In this document: one piece after another, positions 44,934 to 54,371 of the stretch
Position numbering within the stretch: the first letter of the stretch is position 1
How the letters are laid out: each line of letters opens with the position of its first letter
DNA from: an uncultured Rubritalea sp.
Lineage (GTDB): Bacteria > Verrucomicrobiota > Verrucomicrobiia > Verrucomicrobiales > Akkermansiaceae
Assembly: GCA_937132085.1 (NCBI GenBank)
Contig: CAKZNV010000248.1
Location: 38,243 to 102,242, forward strand
Direction of reading: 5' to 3'
Length of the DNA stretch: 64,000 nt
The notes under the pieces: model-generated
Database searches by the model: none
What the model was told of the DNA's origin: nothing
The model's input: the letters and a program-made list of their open reading frames with translations, nothing else
Program-made: the position numbers and the translations under genes

Positions 44934-46862
44934 ATGCGCATTCTGACCACCATGTTCCTGATCATGACCACTACACTTCTCGTAGTTTGGTTCATTTTCG
45001 ATGTGATTGAGAGTAATCATAAAGCATCACAAGAGCATTATGAGATCAAGCCGAATGACTCCACACTATACACAGACGAGGACATCACAGGTGCTACTCA
45101 GATCACTCTGACTAATAGTAATAACATTCCTCATCGCTTCAGCATTAACCCATATGATCGTCGGACGTATTGCTCTGAACCCTATAAAGATAGAACAGAT
45201 CCATACTTTATCGGACCAATAGACGTATTTACCACCAGCTCTATCATTGTTGATTCTATCCCTCTCACCGAGCTCGAACTCAAGGAATACGGTTTCGATA
45301 AAGACTGGGTCGAAGTGAAATTTAACAATACTGAAGGAAAAAATCTGGTTACTTATAAAATCGGAATGTCGTCAACATGGCACAAACGAGTTATCCACGT
45401 TGATGAAAAGATGCAGAAGATAGTCAATGATTCTCCCACCGTTTTCGTTCTCAAGGAAAACGCAATTGATGACAATGTCCTCTATCTAGTCACAGATCCT
45501 ACCTTAAAAATTCATAAGCTCTTTGCTAATAACTTTGAAGGCTTCAGAGATCACCACCCTTTCGCCCTTAATATTAATCACCTAGAACAGCTCCGAATCA
45601 AACGTGCTAACAGTGAAATTGTCATCGATAAATCCACACCCACTACTCCCTGGAGAATCAGTAAGCCACTAGACCTCGCTACAGACAATAAAAGTATTGA
45701 GTCGCTGTTTGTCGGCATTTCTAAACTCACTGCAGTGAAGCTCCATCCTCTAGGATCCATCACCCTGCCAGAAGAATCGAAAGATAAACTCATCATTGGC
45801 ACCAGAAACAGAGGCTCTGATGAGGAGACTGTGCTGACTATTTACCCCACTGAAAGCAACGCAAAGACAGCGTATGCAACCATCAGTGATCGTCCGAACG
45901 TCATCTTCGAATTACCGACCCAGCCAACAGCTGAAGGCCTGAGCTCACTAGCCTCTATCCCATCTAGTATCAATGAAATACGTGAGCGCAACATGCTCAC
46001 GATTAATCGAAAAAACATCAGTAAAATCATCATCCGACCAGAGTTCAATCAAACTATTCTCATAGGCAGACACTCTCAGAGAGATAAATACAAACTCTAC
46101 AAGTCTGATAATACAGTTCACAACATTAATGAACTTAACCTTCAAAACCTAATAGCATCAATCTCTATCCTACCAGTCAAAGCATTCACTTCAGATGCGG
46201 CAACAGACTTAGCTGTCTATGGGTTTGAAAACCCTATCCTCACTATCGACATTAGGCCATTCGTCGGTCCTCCACAGAGACTCATATTCTCACGTAAGGA
46301 TGGTAAAATCTATGCCAACAAGTTCCGCTCATCAGTAGTCTGGGAAGTAGATCCTATTGCCTTCGAAAGCATAGTAGTTAAAGAATACGAGTGGAAAGAC
46401 AACACAATTTGGCAACTACTCATCAACGACATCACAGGCTTCAGTATCCAAAAACAAGGCCAAGAAAAGGTCACTGTGAACTACGATTACCTAGGAGACA
46501 CATTCACTGCTACTCATGGTCAGAAAGATGTCTCAACTCAACTCAGCCCCATCCAGGCTAAATACTTCCTAAACAACTGTCACTACATCGCAGCAAGAAA
46601 ACGTCTTGGACCAAAGCATGCGCTAGCACAAAAAGCATTAGAAAGTCCGACTCTATCAGCGACCATCAATTCAGCCATATTCAACAACGACGGCCTCATG
46701 ATGGATGAGAAGAAGAAATCCATCATCCACTTTGCTAAGCCATCCATCACAATGACCAACCCACCCTTCTATTATGCCAAAGTAGAAGGACAAAGTGACT
46801 ACCTCATTGTCTCACCTATCATTTATAACTACTTCGCTCTCGATCTCTTTAGCGATGAGTAA
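44934..46862 (+). CDS. DUF4340-like protein of the GldF/GldG operon
   Basis: 642 aa with an N-terminal membrane anchor (about 2-24) and a periplasmic beta-rich region with repeated DUF4340-type units, for example KSTPTTPWRISKPLDLATD and the later AATDLAVYGFENPILTIDI, where the 'YGL.P..' type motif recurs. DUF4340 genes habitually follow gldF/gldG homologues, which supports the call. It is the third gene of the operon; sufS starts 21 bp later. Function unknown. Confidence 0.82.
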   Translation: MRILTTMFLIMTTTLLVVWFIFDVIESNHKASQEHYEIKPNDSTLYTDEDITGATQITLTNSNNIPHRFSINPYDRRTYCSEPYKDRTDPYFIGPIDVFTTSSIIVDSIPLTELELKEYGFDKDWVEVKFNNTEGKNLVTYKIGMSSTWHKRVIHVDEKMQKIVNDSPTVFVLKENAIDDNVLYLVTDPTLKIHKLFANNFEGFRDHHPFALNINHLEQLRIKRANSEIVIDKSTPTTPWRISKPLDLATDNKSIESLFVGISKLTAVKLHPLGSITLPEESKDKLIIGTRNRGSDEETVLTIYPTESNAKTAYATISDRPNVIFELPTQPTAEGLSSLASIPSSINEIRERNMLTINRKNISKIIIRPEFNQTILIGRHSQRDKYKLYKSDNTVHNINELNLQNLIASISILPVKAFTSDAATDLAVYGFENPILTIDIRPFVGPPQRLIFSRKDGKIYANKFRSSVVWEVDPIAFESIVVKEYEWKDNTIWQLLINDITGFSIQKQGQEKVTVNYDYLGDTFTATHGQKDVSTQLSPIQAKYFLNNCHYIAARKRLGPKHALAQKALESPTLSATINSAIFNNDGLMMDEKKKSIIHFAKPSITMTNPPFYYAKVEGQSDYLIVSPIIYNYFALDLFSDE

Positions 46863-46883
46863 AACATCCTTCCAAGCAATCTA

Positions 46884-48104
46884 ATGTTAGATATTTCTCA
46901 CATCCGCTCACAGTTCCCTATTCTGCAACAGTCAGTCAATGGAACCCCCATCGTCTACCTCGATAACGCGGCGACAACCCATAATCCACAAGCTGTCATC
47001 GATGCTTCGACTCGCTATTACACGGAGTTGAATTCTAACATCCACCGTGGCGTCCACTATCTCTCAAGAGCTGCCACAGAAGCTCACGAAGCAGCGAGAA
47101 CCACCATAGCTAAACACCTCAACGCAGCTCACGATCACGAAGTCATCTTCACCTCAGGCACTACCGATGGCATCAACCTCGTAGCAAACTGCCTCAGTCG
47201 CTCAGGTAAAGTCCAAGCCGGCGACCGCATCCTCATCTCTGGGCTTGAGCACCATTCTAACATCGTCCCATGGCAGTTTCTCTGCCAAGACACAGGCGCC
47301 GAGCTAGACATCATCCCTATCACCGACTCAGGCGAATGGGATCTAACAGCACTCGACTCACTCATCACAGAACGCACAAAAGTCGTCGCAGTCAGCCACA
47401 TCTCAAATGCTTTAGGAACCATCAATCCTATCGAACAAGTCATCAAAAAAGCCAAATCTGTAGGCGCTATCACACTCATCGATGGAGCTCAATCCGCAGC
47501 GCATTGTCCGATAAATGTGCAGACTTTGGGAGCAGACTTCTACGCCTTCTCTGGTCACAAATGCTACTCCACCACAGGCACAGGCATCCTCTGGGGACGT
47601 GAAGACATTCTCAACGAACTCCCACCTTACCGTGGCGGTGGCGAAATGATCAAGCGTGTCACATTTGAGAACACCACCTTTAACGAGCTTCCATTCAAAT
47701 TCGAAGCAGGCACACCAAACATCGAAGGCGGAATCGCTCTAGCAGCCGCATTTGATTGGATCAACGCCACTGGTCTAGATGCCATCACAGCGCATGAAGA
47801 TCACCTTCTTAAAATCGCTACCGACGAGATTTCTCAGATCGACAATATCAACATCTACGGAACATCAGCCAATAAAGCGGCAGTTCTATCATTCAATATC
47901 GACGGAATCCATCACTACGACCTCGGCACACTCATGGATCAGATGGGCGTCGCAGTCCGCACCGGCCACCACTGCTGCCAGCCACTCATGCAGAGATTCG
48001 GCATCACCGGCACTGTCAGAGCCTCATTCGCCGCTTATAATTCTGAGCAAGAAGTCGAGGCACTAATCAAAGCGATTAAAAAATCAGCAATGATGTTAGG
48101 CTAA
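46884..48104 (+). CDS. sufS: Cysteine desulfurase SufS
   Basis: 406 aa, class V PLP aminotransferase fold, group II. It releases sulfur from cysteine as an enzyme persulfide for Fe-S cluster assembly. The start YLDNAATTHNPQAVIDA, the PLP lysine in FSGHKCYSTTGTG, PYRGGGEMI and the catalytic Cys in RTGHHCCQPLMQRFG are SufS-specific. sufBCD and sufE/U are not adjacent. It is close behind the DUF4340 gene (21 bp), probably only by shared transcription. Confidence 0.95.
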   Translation: MLDISHIRSQFPILQQSVNGTPIVYLDNAATTHNPQAVIDASTRYYTELNSNIHRGVHYLSRAATEAHEAARTTIAKHLNAAHDHEVIFTSGTTDGINLVANCLSRSGKVQAGDRILISGLEHHSNIVPWQFLCQDTGAELDIIPITDSGEWDLTALDSLITERTKVVAVSHISNALGTINPIEQVIKKAKSVGAITLIDGAQSAAHCPINVQTLGADFYAFSGHKCYSTTGTGILWGREDILNELPPYRGGGEMIKRVTFENTTFNELPFKFEAGTPNIEGGIALAAAFDWINATGLDAITAHEDHLLKIATDEISQIDNINIYGTSANKAAVLSFNIDGIHHYDLGTLMDQMGVAVRTGHHCCQPLMQRFGITGTVRASFAAYNSEQEVEALIKAIKKSAMMLG

Positions 48105-48126
48105 TACTAAGTAGAACTCAAACCCC

Positions 48127-48957
48127 ATGAATACCCCTATCTACAAACTCATCTTACTTCCTATAGTAGCACTACTCATGTGTTTTACTTCCTGTTCTAA
48201 AAAACATGAACCTAAGGACAAAGAAGCCTATTACTTCACTTCTGGTAATGCACCAGAAGACACTAAGTTTTTTGTAAACGGAAACCCTACTAACAGGGGC
48301 AACGCTATCTCACTGTTCCTAATTGAAGGTGAAAACGAAATAGATTATCAAAGTGAGTTCAAGGACGAAGGCTACTGGATGCGTATCGTGAAAACCAAAA
48401 ATCTATTCAGTAATGATTTCGAGGTAATCATCGATGAAGAAAAAGATGAAGCCGAAGCAAAGAAATCATCCACAGCTACATTCAAAATTGATCAATGGTG
48501 GCGTTGGGCATGGCAGGATTGTGACACGATCACTGAAATCACTGACAAAGATAAAGAAGAGATCTTAGGTCTTTTTGATACAATGTGCAGTGCAGCAAAT
48601 GACTTTGAGAATAACAAAGAATTCCTAACAAATCATCCAGACATCTTGCTATGGACCGAGCATTCATTTTTCACAGAAAGAACAGAAAAAATGTTTAAGC
48701 AAGTAATCGCCAACCTTCCAGCTCGAAGTGAACTTGTAGAAACTAAAGCACCTCGTGAAGAAATAGAGTTTATTGTAGGCAAACAAATCATTCTGCTTCT
48801 CCCAACCAAAAGCGCTAAACTCTACGATCTAAGCGCTCCACCTAAAGAGAATAAAGAGGATGAAAATGGCGTTACTTGGACTTACTCACTAGGCTTTAAT
48901 GAGATGTTTTTCGCTAAGAAAGACGGTAAATGGAAAATGATGTTACCAGTCAATTAG
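48127..48957 (+). CDS. Predicted lipoprotein of unknown function
   Basis: 276 aa. The signal peptide ends in a lipobox-like LMCFTSC; Cys23 is the likely lipid-modified residue, followed by SKKHEP. The mature protein is rich in Glu/Lys, with an early beta-rich part (TSGNAPEDTKFFVNG) and a helical middle (DKEEILGLFDTMCSAANDF). No known domain recognised. It starts 22 bp after sufS. Confidence 0.7.
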   Translation: MNTPIYKLILLPIVALLMCFTSCSKKHEPKDKEAYYFTSGNAPEDTKFFVNGNPTNRGNAISLFLIEGENEIDYQSEFKDEGYWMRIVKTKNLFSNDFEVIIDEEKDEAEAKKSSTATFKIDQWWRWAWQDCDTITEITDKDKEEILGLFDTMCSAANDFENNKEFLTNHPDILLWTEHSFFTERTEKMFKQVIANLPARSELVETKAPREEIEFIVGKQIILLLPTKSAKLYDLSAPPKENKEDENGVTWTYSLGFNEMFFAKKDGKWKMMLPVN

Positions 48958-49084
48958 CCACCACTAGGCCTTGTAGTATTATATTCTCATTGCATCCTCA
49001 ACATTTCTTAACTAAAGTCAGATTTGTCACACCTAACTGATCTAGGCTCAGACAAATTTTAAATCCTTACTTTTCAAACCTACC

Positions 49085-49858
49085 GTGATCCACTCCACAG
49101 CTATCATCTCAGACTCTGCCAGCATTGGCGAAAATGTCAGCATCGGTCCATACTGTGTTATTAACGAAGAAGTCACTATTGGCGACAACTGCGTTCTTAA
49201 ATCTCACGTAGTCATTGATGGTCACACCACTATTGGTAAGGACAATATTTTCTTCCCATTTGCAGCGATCGGACAGCTCACTCAGGATCTTAAATACAAG
49301 AATGAGCCGACCTATCTCATCATTGGTGATCGCAATACTTTCCGAGAAAACTGCACCATCCACCGTTCTACTCAGCCAGACACACCGACCACTATCGGAG
49401 ATGATAACCTCTTCCTCTGCTACTCACACGTAGCTCACGACTGCGTTATCGGTAATCACTGTATATTCTCTAACAACGCCGCTCTAGCTGGCCACGTCCA
49501 AGTCGAAGATCATGTCATCGTTTCAGGACTCTCAGGTGTGCATCAGTTCTGCCGAGTCGGAGCTCACTCTATCATCGGAGGATTTACTAAGGTCGTCAAA
49601 GACGTCCCTCCATTCACCATTGCAGATGGAAACCCTGCTGTCATCCGTGGGGTAAACCAGATCGGTCTCCAACGCCGTGGCTTTGCAAATGAAGATGTCT
49701 CTTTCTTACGCCGTGCCTACAAGCGTGTCTTCTTGAAAAAAGAACGTAATCTCTCCGAAGTGATGGCCGAGCTAAAAGAAGCTGACTGCGCTACTAACGA
49801 GCATGTTCAGCATCTCATCAGCTTCATTGAAGCCAGTGAGCGTGGCATCACTCGATAG
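49085..49858 (+). CDS. lpxA: Acyl-ACP--UDP-N-acetylglucosamine O-acyltransferase
   Basis: 257 aa from a GTG start. First step of lipid A synthesis: transfer of a 3-hydroxyacyl chain from ACP to UDP-GlcNAc, in the cytoplasm. The left-handed beta-helix is plain from the hexapeptide series (ISDSASIGENVSIGPYCVI). The catalytic His is in YSHVAHDCVIGNH near residue 120, and HQFCRVGAHSIIGG plus the helical tail (GFANEDVSFLRRAYKRVF) are LpxA hallmarks. lpxD, fabZ and lpxB are not nearby. Confidence 0.95.
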   Translation: MIHSTAIISDSASIGENVSIGPYCVINEEVTIGDNCVLKSHVVIDGHTTIGKDNIFFPFAAIGQLTQDLKYKNEPTYLIIGDRNTFRENCTIHRSTQPDTPTTIGDDNLFLCYSHVAHDCVIGNHCIFSNNAALAGHVQVEDHVIVSGLSGVHQFCRVGAHSIIGGFTKVVKDVPPFTIADGNPAVIRGVNQIGLQRRGFANEDVSFLRRAYKRVFLKKERNLSEVMAELKEADCATNEHVQHLISFIEASERGITR

Positions 49859-49918
49859 TCGCTACTTTTACTCAATTAGTGCTTTGCCTGTGAGTCAGAT
49901 TCTCTATTCTGACCACCT

Positions 49919-51430
49919 ATGAAATTCCGAACCCAGCGTTTTCTATTAACCGCTTCAGCACTGTTCACGGCTGCCCTTGTGCCTCAAGCGCAGGCTCAGT
50001 TAGCACCTCCTATCCAACCCACTAATCCTGCTGTTTCTAAACTTTCAGCGATCTATCAGTCTGTCGTCCGCATCGAGGTAGCTACCCAAGTCCCAGACTA
50101 TAAGGCTCCGTGGAACTCTGGACGCTACAGCGGAGGCACTGGCACAGGATTCCTTATCGGTAAAAATAGATTTCTCACCAATGCTCACGTCGTCTCTGAT
50201 AGCAAACAAGTCGTCATTACCATGCACGGCTCAGCGAGAAAACACCTTGCCAGAGTCATCCACATCGCACACGACTGTGATCTAGCTATTCTCGAAGTCG
50301 ACGACTTCAGCTCCTTTGAAAAACTCCCTTATCTACAAGTAGGCAAGGTCCCAAAACTAGAAACTCAAGTCCGCGTAATTGGCTACCCAGTTGGTGGCGA
50401 TCGCATCTCAGTAACTAGAGGAGTCGTCTCCAGAATCGACTTCCGCCCCTATTCACACAGCCGAGCCGACCAACACCTCGTCGTTCAGATAGATGCTGCG
50501 ATTAACCCAGGAAACTCTGGTGGCCCAGTGCTACAAGATGGAAAAGTCGTAGGCGTAGCCTTCCAAGGGCTCACCTCTGCCGACAACACAGGCTACATGA
50601 TCCCTACCCCAGTTATCTCACGATTCCTTAAAGACATCGAAGATGGAAAATACGATCACTACGTCTCACTCGGTATCTCCGAATTTCCAATTTTCAACCC
50701 AGCCATGCGCAAGGTCTACAATCTCTCAGAAGATGATCCTGGCGTCCTCATCGCTAGAGTCATGAAAGATACTCCCTGTGATGGCATTCTAAAAGTAGGC
50801 GACGTCCTCACTGCTCTGGATGGTCAGCCAGTCGATAGCTCAGGTAGTATCGAGATAGATGGTGAACGAGTCGACATGAATGAAATCGTGGAGCGCAAGT
50901 TCGCCGGCGACAAAGTCAAACTCGACTTCACTAGAGATGGTAAAGCCATGTCCTCCGAAGTAACGCTAAAGCCATTCCCTGCGGCCCAGATTTTCTCAGT
51001 CCAGTATGATAAACGCCCACGCTACACCATCCAAGGCGGCCTAGTATTCCAGCCACTCAGCCTCAATCTCTACTCCGCTCTAGGGATTAGTAATCCTAGA
51101 GTCAGACGATTATTCTCTAAATACACCTCAGAAAATATCTACAAAACGAGGAAGGACATCGTCATTCTAACAAAGGTCTTTAATGATCCAGTCAACAGAG
51201 AGCTTGCCGGCTATACTGGCAATGCTGTCCAGAGTGTCAACGGCACCAAGGTCACCAGTATTGAACAACTACACTCATTACTAAACCCAGAAGAAACCCC
51301 AGAGTTCTTCGTCATTCGCTGCGATGGATTAAACCGTCCGCTCATCCTACCGGGTAAGAACATCAATCAAATCAATCAACGCATCCGCCAAAACTATGGC
51401 ATCAAAGAAGCTTCCTACTTAGGTAAGTAA
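49919..51430 (+). CDS. HtrA/Deg-type serine protease with PDZ domains
   Basis: 503 aa, signal peptide 1-27 (ending AQAQ). Trypsin-like domain with an intact triad: His90 (FLTNAHVV), Asp121 (HDCDLAIL), Ser200 (INPGNSGGPVL). A PDZ domain follows (about 265-340, TPCDGILKVGDVLTALDGQ). The second half, with PRYTIQGGLVFQPLSLNLY and a second PDZ-like region (GNAVQSVNGTKVTSIEQLHSLL), matches the plant Deg9/Deg2-like group more than E. coli DegP. It is probably a periplasmic protein-quality-control protease. It is followed 32 bp later by a catalytically degenerate homologue. Confidence 0.93.
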   Translation: MKFRTQRFLLTASALFTAALVPQAQAQLAPPIQPTNPAVSKLSAIYQSVVRIEVATQVPDYKAPWNSGRYSGGTGTGFLIGKNRFLTNAHVVSDSKQVVITMHGSARKHLARVIHIAHDCDLAILEVDDFSSFEKLPYLQVGKVPKLETQVRVIGYPVGGDRISVTRGVVSRIDFRPYSHSRADQHLVVQIDAAINPGNSGGPVLQDGKVVGVAFQGLTSADNTGYMIPTPVISRFLKDIEDGKYDHYVSLGISEFPIFNPAMRKVYNLSEDDPGVLIARVMKDTPCDGILKVGDVLTALDGQPVDSSGSIEIDGERVDMNEIVERKFAGDKVKLDFTRDGKAMSSEVTLKPFPAAQIFSVQYDKRPRYTIQGGLVFQPLSLNLYSALGISNPRVRRLFSKYTSENIYKTRKDIVILTKVFNDPVNRELAGYTGNAVQSVNGTKVTSIEQLHSLLNPEETPEFFVIRCDGLNRPLILPGKNINQINQRIRQNYGIKEASYLGK

Positions 51431-51462
51431 TTCCCTAACAGAATAACCTAACACATTTTATT

Positions 51463-52920
51463 ATGAAATTCTATTTAACAATTCTCGCTGCATTTTCAGC
51501 ACTCACTGTCTGGGTCAGCGCAGAGGTCTCTGTGCTCAGAGTCTCCTCCACACTCCAAAGCTACAACATCAGTCAGCCTTGGGAAAAACAAGCTCCCTAT
51601 AACCGACGTGGCCTCGGTGTTGTCATCGGTAAGAACCAGATCCTCACCACTGCAGAGATGGTAGCTAACGCCACATTCATCGAGCTTCAGACAGCCGATG
51701 GTGAAAAATCTATCCCAGCAACAGTCATCGCTGTGGACTACGAGGCGAACCTAGCACTACTAGCTGCGAAGGATCCAGAAGACATTAAATTCATCGAATC
51801 CATGAAGCCAGTGGAACTTGCAACTCCTTCTAAACTAGGTGAGACCGTGCAGGTGTTTCAGATCGAAGACAACGGAATGCCTCTTCTCACCAACGGCATC
51901 ATCCGAGGAACGGATGTCGTTTCTACCTTTGTCGATGGCCATTTCTTTCTTAACTATGAGATCAAGGCAGCCATGCAGAGCGCACCTAACAGTTTCACTA
52001 TCCCAGTGCTAAAAGACAACAAACTGGCAGGCCTCCTCACCAGCTATAGTAGTAAAGACCAGCTGTTAGATGCTACCGCTACTGAGATAATTAGCGCATT
52101 TATAAAAGATGCTGCAGATGGAAAATACGTGGGATTCCCTGATCTAGGTGTCAGCATCGTTCGCACTAGTGATGAAAATTTCAGAGGCTGGCTCAAGCTC
52201 ACAGACGCCCAAGGAGGCGTCTTCATCAACCGTGTCCAGCGCAACAGCTCAGCTGAAAAGGCAGGGATTAAAGTAGGTGATGTCATTCTAAAGGTAGCTG
52301 ATTCAGCGATCAATCGTCGTGGCTACTACACCTCCAAGAACTACGGAGAACTCTACTGGTCACATCTGATCCGTGGCACTCATGTCACTGGCGATGAAAT
52401 CCAGATCACACTCCTACGTGATGGAATAGAACTCGTCAAACAAGTGAAACTAGAGCGTCCTATCGAAGGCATCATCCCATCTCACACCTACGGCAAAGCT
52501 CCTCGATATATGATTAAAGGAGGATTCGTTTTCCAAGAACTTACCGAATCATACTTGAAACTCTTTGGCGATGACTGGAAATCCAGAGCCCCAATGACAT
52601 TACTCGATGCTCTCAATCACCCAGAAGATTACGAAAAAGGTAAAAAGCGTCTCGTCATCCTAAGCAGAACCATCCCGACCAAAGCCACCATCGGCTACGA
52701 GCGTATCCGTGCTACGATTGTCACCAAAGTAAATGGCCAAGAGATCCCAGACATCCCAGCTCTCATCAAAGCCTTTAAGACTCCAGGTGAAAATGGTATC
52801 CACACTATCGAACTCGATAACGACATTGAAAAAATCTACCTTGATGCTGAGACAGCGTCCAAGGTCGAAGCAGAATTTCTCCAACAAGGACTTCCAGCAC
52901 TATCCAGAGACAAGGAATGA
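51463..52920 (+). CDS. Catalytically degenerate Deg-type protease homologue
   Basis: 485 aa, signal peptide 1-20. It aligns by eye along its length with the preceding protease (shared DAADGKY.../DIEDGKY, PRYMIKGGFVFQEL versus PRYTIQGGLVFQPL, PDZ region AEKAGIKVGDVILKVAD). The triad is lost: the His position reads LTTAEMV (Glu65), the Asp position reads YEANLALL (Asn96), and GNSGG has become PNSFT. It should therefore be a non-proteolytic partner, adaptor or substrate-binding protein. Its stop overlaps the selO start as ATGA, so the two are translationally coupled. Confidence 0.85.
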   Translation: MKFYLTILAAFSALTVWVSAEVSVLRVSSTLQSYNISQPWEKQAPYNRRGLGVVIGKNQILTTAEMVANATFIELQTADGEKSIPATVIAVDYEANLALLAAKDPEDIKFIESMKPVELATPSKLGETVQVFQIEDNGMPLLTNGIIRGTDVVSTFVDGHFFLNYEIKAAMQSAPNSFTIPVLKDNKLAGLLTSYSSKDQLLDATATEIISAFIKDAADGKYVGFPDLGVSIVRTSDENFRGWLKLTDAQGGVFINRVQRNSSAEKAGIKVGDVILKVADSAINRRGYYTSKNYGELYWSHLIRGTHVTGDEIQITLLRDGIELVKQVKLERPIEGIIPSHTYGKAPRYMIKGGFVFQELTESYLKLFGDDWKSRAPMTLLDALNHPEDYEKGKKRLVILSRTIPTKATIGYERIRATIVTKVNGQEIPDIPALIKAFKTPGENGIHTIELDNDIEKIYLDAETASKVEAEFLQQGLPALSRDKE

Positions 52921-54359
52921 TCCCATTTAAAAACACCTACGCCAAACTCCCCTCCCGATTTCACAGCGCCACTACTCCAGCTAAATCGCCAGCTCCTACA
53001 TTGATCGAAGTCAACGATGAGCTAGCGAAAGAACTAGGAATAGATCCAGAATGGCTACGCTCAGAACAAGGACTAGCCGTGCTCTCTGGCAATACCATAG
53101 CCGAAGGATCTGAACCGATTTCTCAAGCCTACGCTGGCCATCAGTTCGGTGGATTCTCACCGCAGCTTGGCGATGGACGAGCCGTTCTGTTAGGTGAAGT
53201 CATTGATGTAAATGGCAACCAAAAAGACATCCAGCTCAAAGGCTCTGGCAGAACTGCCTATTCACGTGGCGGCGATGGTAAATCAGCGCTTGGTCCAGTC
53301 ATCCGTGAGTATCTCATGAGTGAAGCCATGCACGCTCTCGGCGTCCCCACCACCAGAGCACTAGCAGCAGTCACCACTGGCGAAAAAGTCCGCCGTGAAA
53401 CACCACAAGACGGAGGAATCTTCACCAGAGTCGCCTCCAGTCATCTCCGTGTCGGAACATTCCAATTCTTTGCAGCCAGAGAAGACAAAGAAGCTCTCAC
53501 GATCCTAACAGACTACGCTCTCAAACGACATTACCCAAATGCCGAGAATTCTCCCATCCCAGCTATTAACCTACTAAACGCAGTCATGTCTGCTCAGGTA
53601 AAACTAGTCGCTCAATGGATGTCTCTAGGCTTCATCCACGGTGTCATGAATACTGATAACTCATCCATCTCAGGCGAAACTATCGACTACGGCCCCTGCG
53701 CATTTATGGATGAATTCCACCCACAGTGCGTCTTCAGCGCCATTGATCGTGACGCTCGTTACGCATGGGGAAACCAAGCACCCATCGCCCACTGGAACCT
53801 CACCAGGCTCGGCGAAGCTCTCCTCCCAGTCATCGATGACAACCAAGACAAAGCCATCGAATTAGTAGAACAAACCTTGAACAAGTTCTCAGATGAATTC
53901 CTCCAACACTATCTAACAAACTACTCTAACAAGTTTGGTTTAAAAGAAGGCACAGCCATCGAATTCATTCAAGACTCACTAGCCATGCTAGCGGAAGAGC
54001 ACATCGACTACACCCTCTTCTTCACCTACCTAACAGACTACGTAGAAGACGAAACAAGTCTGGCTAATTTCGAATCACTCTTTGCCGACAACGACATCTG
54101 CCAACAATGGCTAGCCGACTGGAAACTGCGACACGATCCAGCCAAACTAGACACCATGCAGAACACCAACCCCGTTCTAATCCCCAGAAACCACCAAGTA
54201 GAACAAGCCATCCAGCAAGCCTACCAAGGAGACTTCACCCTCTTCCACAGACTCAACCAAGCCTGGAAAACCCCCTACCAAAAATCCAACAACAACCAAG
54301 ACCTCCAACTCCCCCCAACCAAAGACCAAAGAGTCCTCCAAACATTCTGTGGAACCTAG
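52917..54359 (+). CDS. selO: Protein adenylyltransferase SelO (YdiU/UPF0061 family)
   Basis: 480 aa, full length. Pseudokinase-fold enzyme that transfers AMP from ATP to Ser/Thr/Tyr of proteins, linked to redox stress. Family motifs: QAYAGHQFGGFSPQLGDGRA, LKGSGRTAYSRGGDGKSALGP, FIHGVMNTDNSSISG and DYGPCAFMD. The C-terminus is Cys-Gly-Thr, so Cys478 holds the antepenultimate position of the conserved C-terminal Cys/Sec of SelO. The start overlaps the stop of the degenerate protease gene by four bases. No signal peptide, so it is cytoplasmic unlike its partner gene. Confidence 0.95.
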   Translation: MIPFKNTYAKLPSRFHSATTPAKSPAPTLIEVNDELAKELGIDPEWLRSEQGLAVLSGNTIAEGSEPISQAYAGHQFGGFSPQLGDGRAVLLGEVIDVNGNQKDIQLKGSGRTAYSRGGDGKSALGPVIREYLMSEAMHALGVPTTRALAAVTTGEKVRRETPQDGGIFTRVASSHLRVGTFQFFAAREDKEALTILTDYALKRHYPNAENSPIPAINLLNAVMSAQVKLVAQWMSLGFIHGVMNTDNSSISGETIDYGPCAFMDEFHPQCVFSAIDRDARYAWGNQAPIAHWNLTRLGEALLPVIDDNQDKAIELVEQTLNKFSDEFLQHYLTNYSNKFGLKEGTAIEFIQDSLAMLAEEHIDYTLFFTYLTDYVEDETSLANFESLFADNDICQQWLADWKLRHDPAKLDTMQNTNPVLIPRNHQVEQAIQQAYQGDFTLFHRLNQAWKTPYQKSNNNQDLQLPPTKDQRVLQTFCGT

Positions 54360-54371
54360 AGATTGAAAATT

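Noticed and set aside
47270-47602. 110-aa Arg/His-rich ORF inside sufS
   Set aside because: Frame shadow; sufS is complete in the other frame with all catalytic residues.
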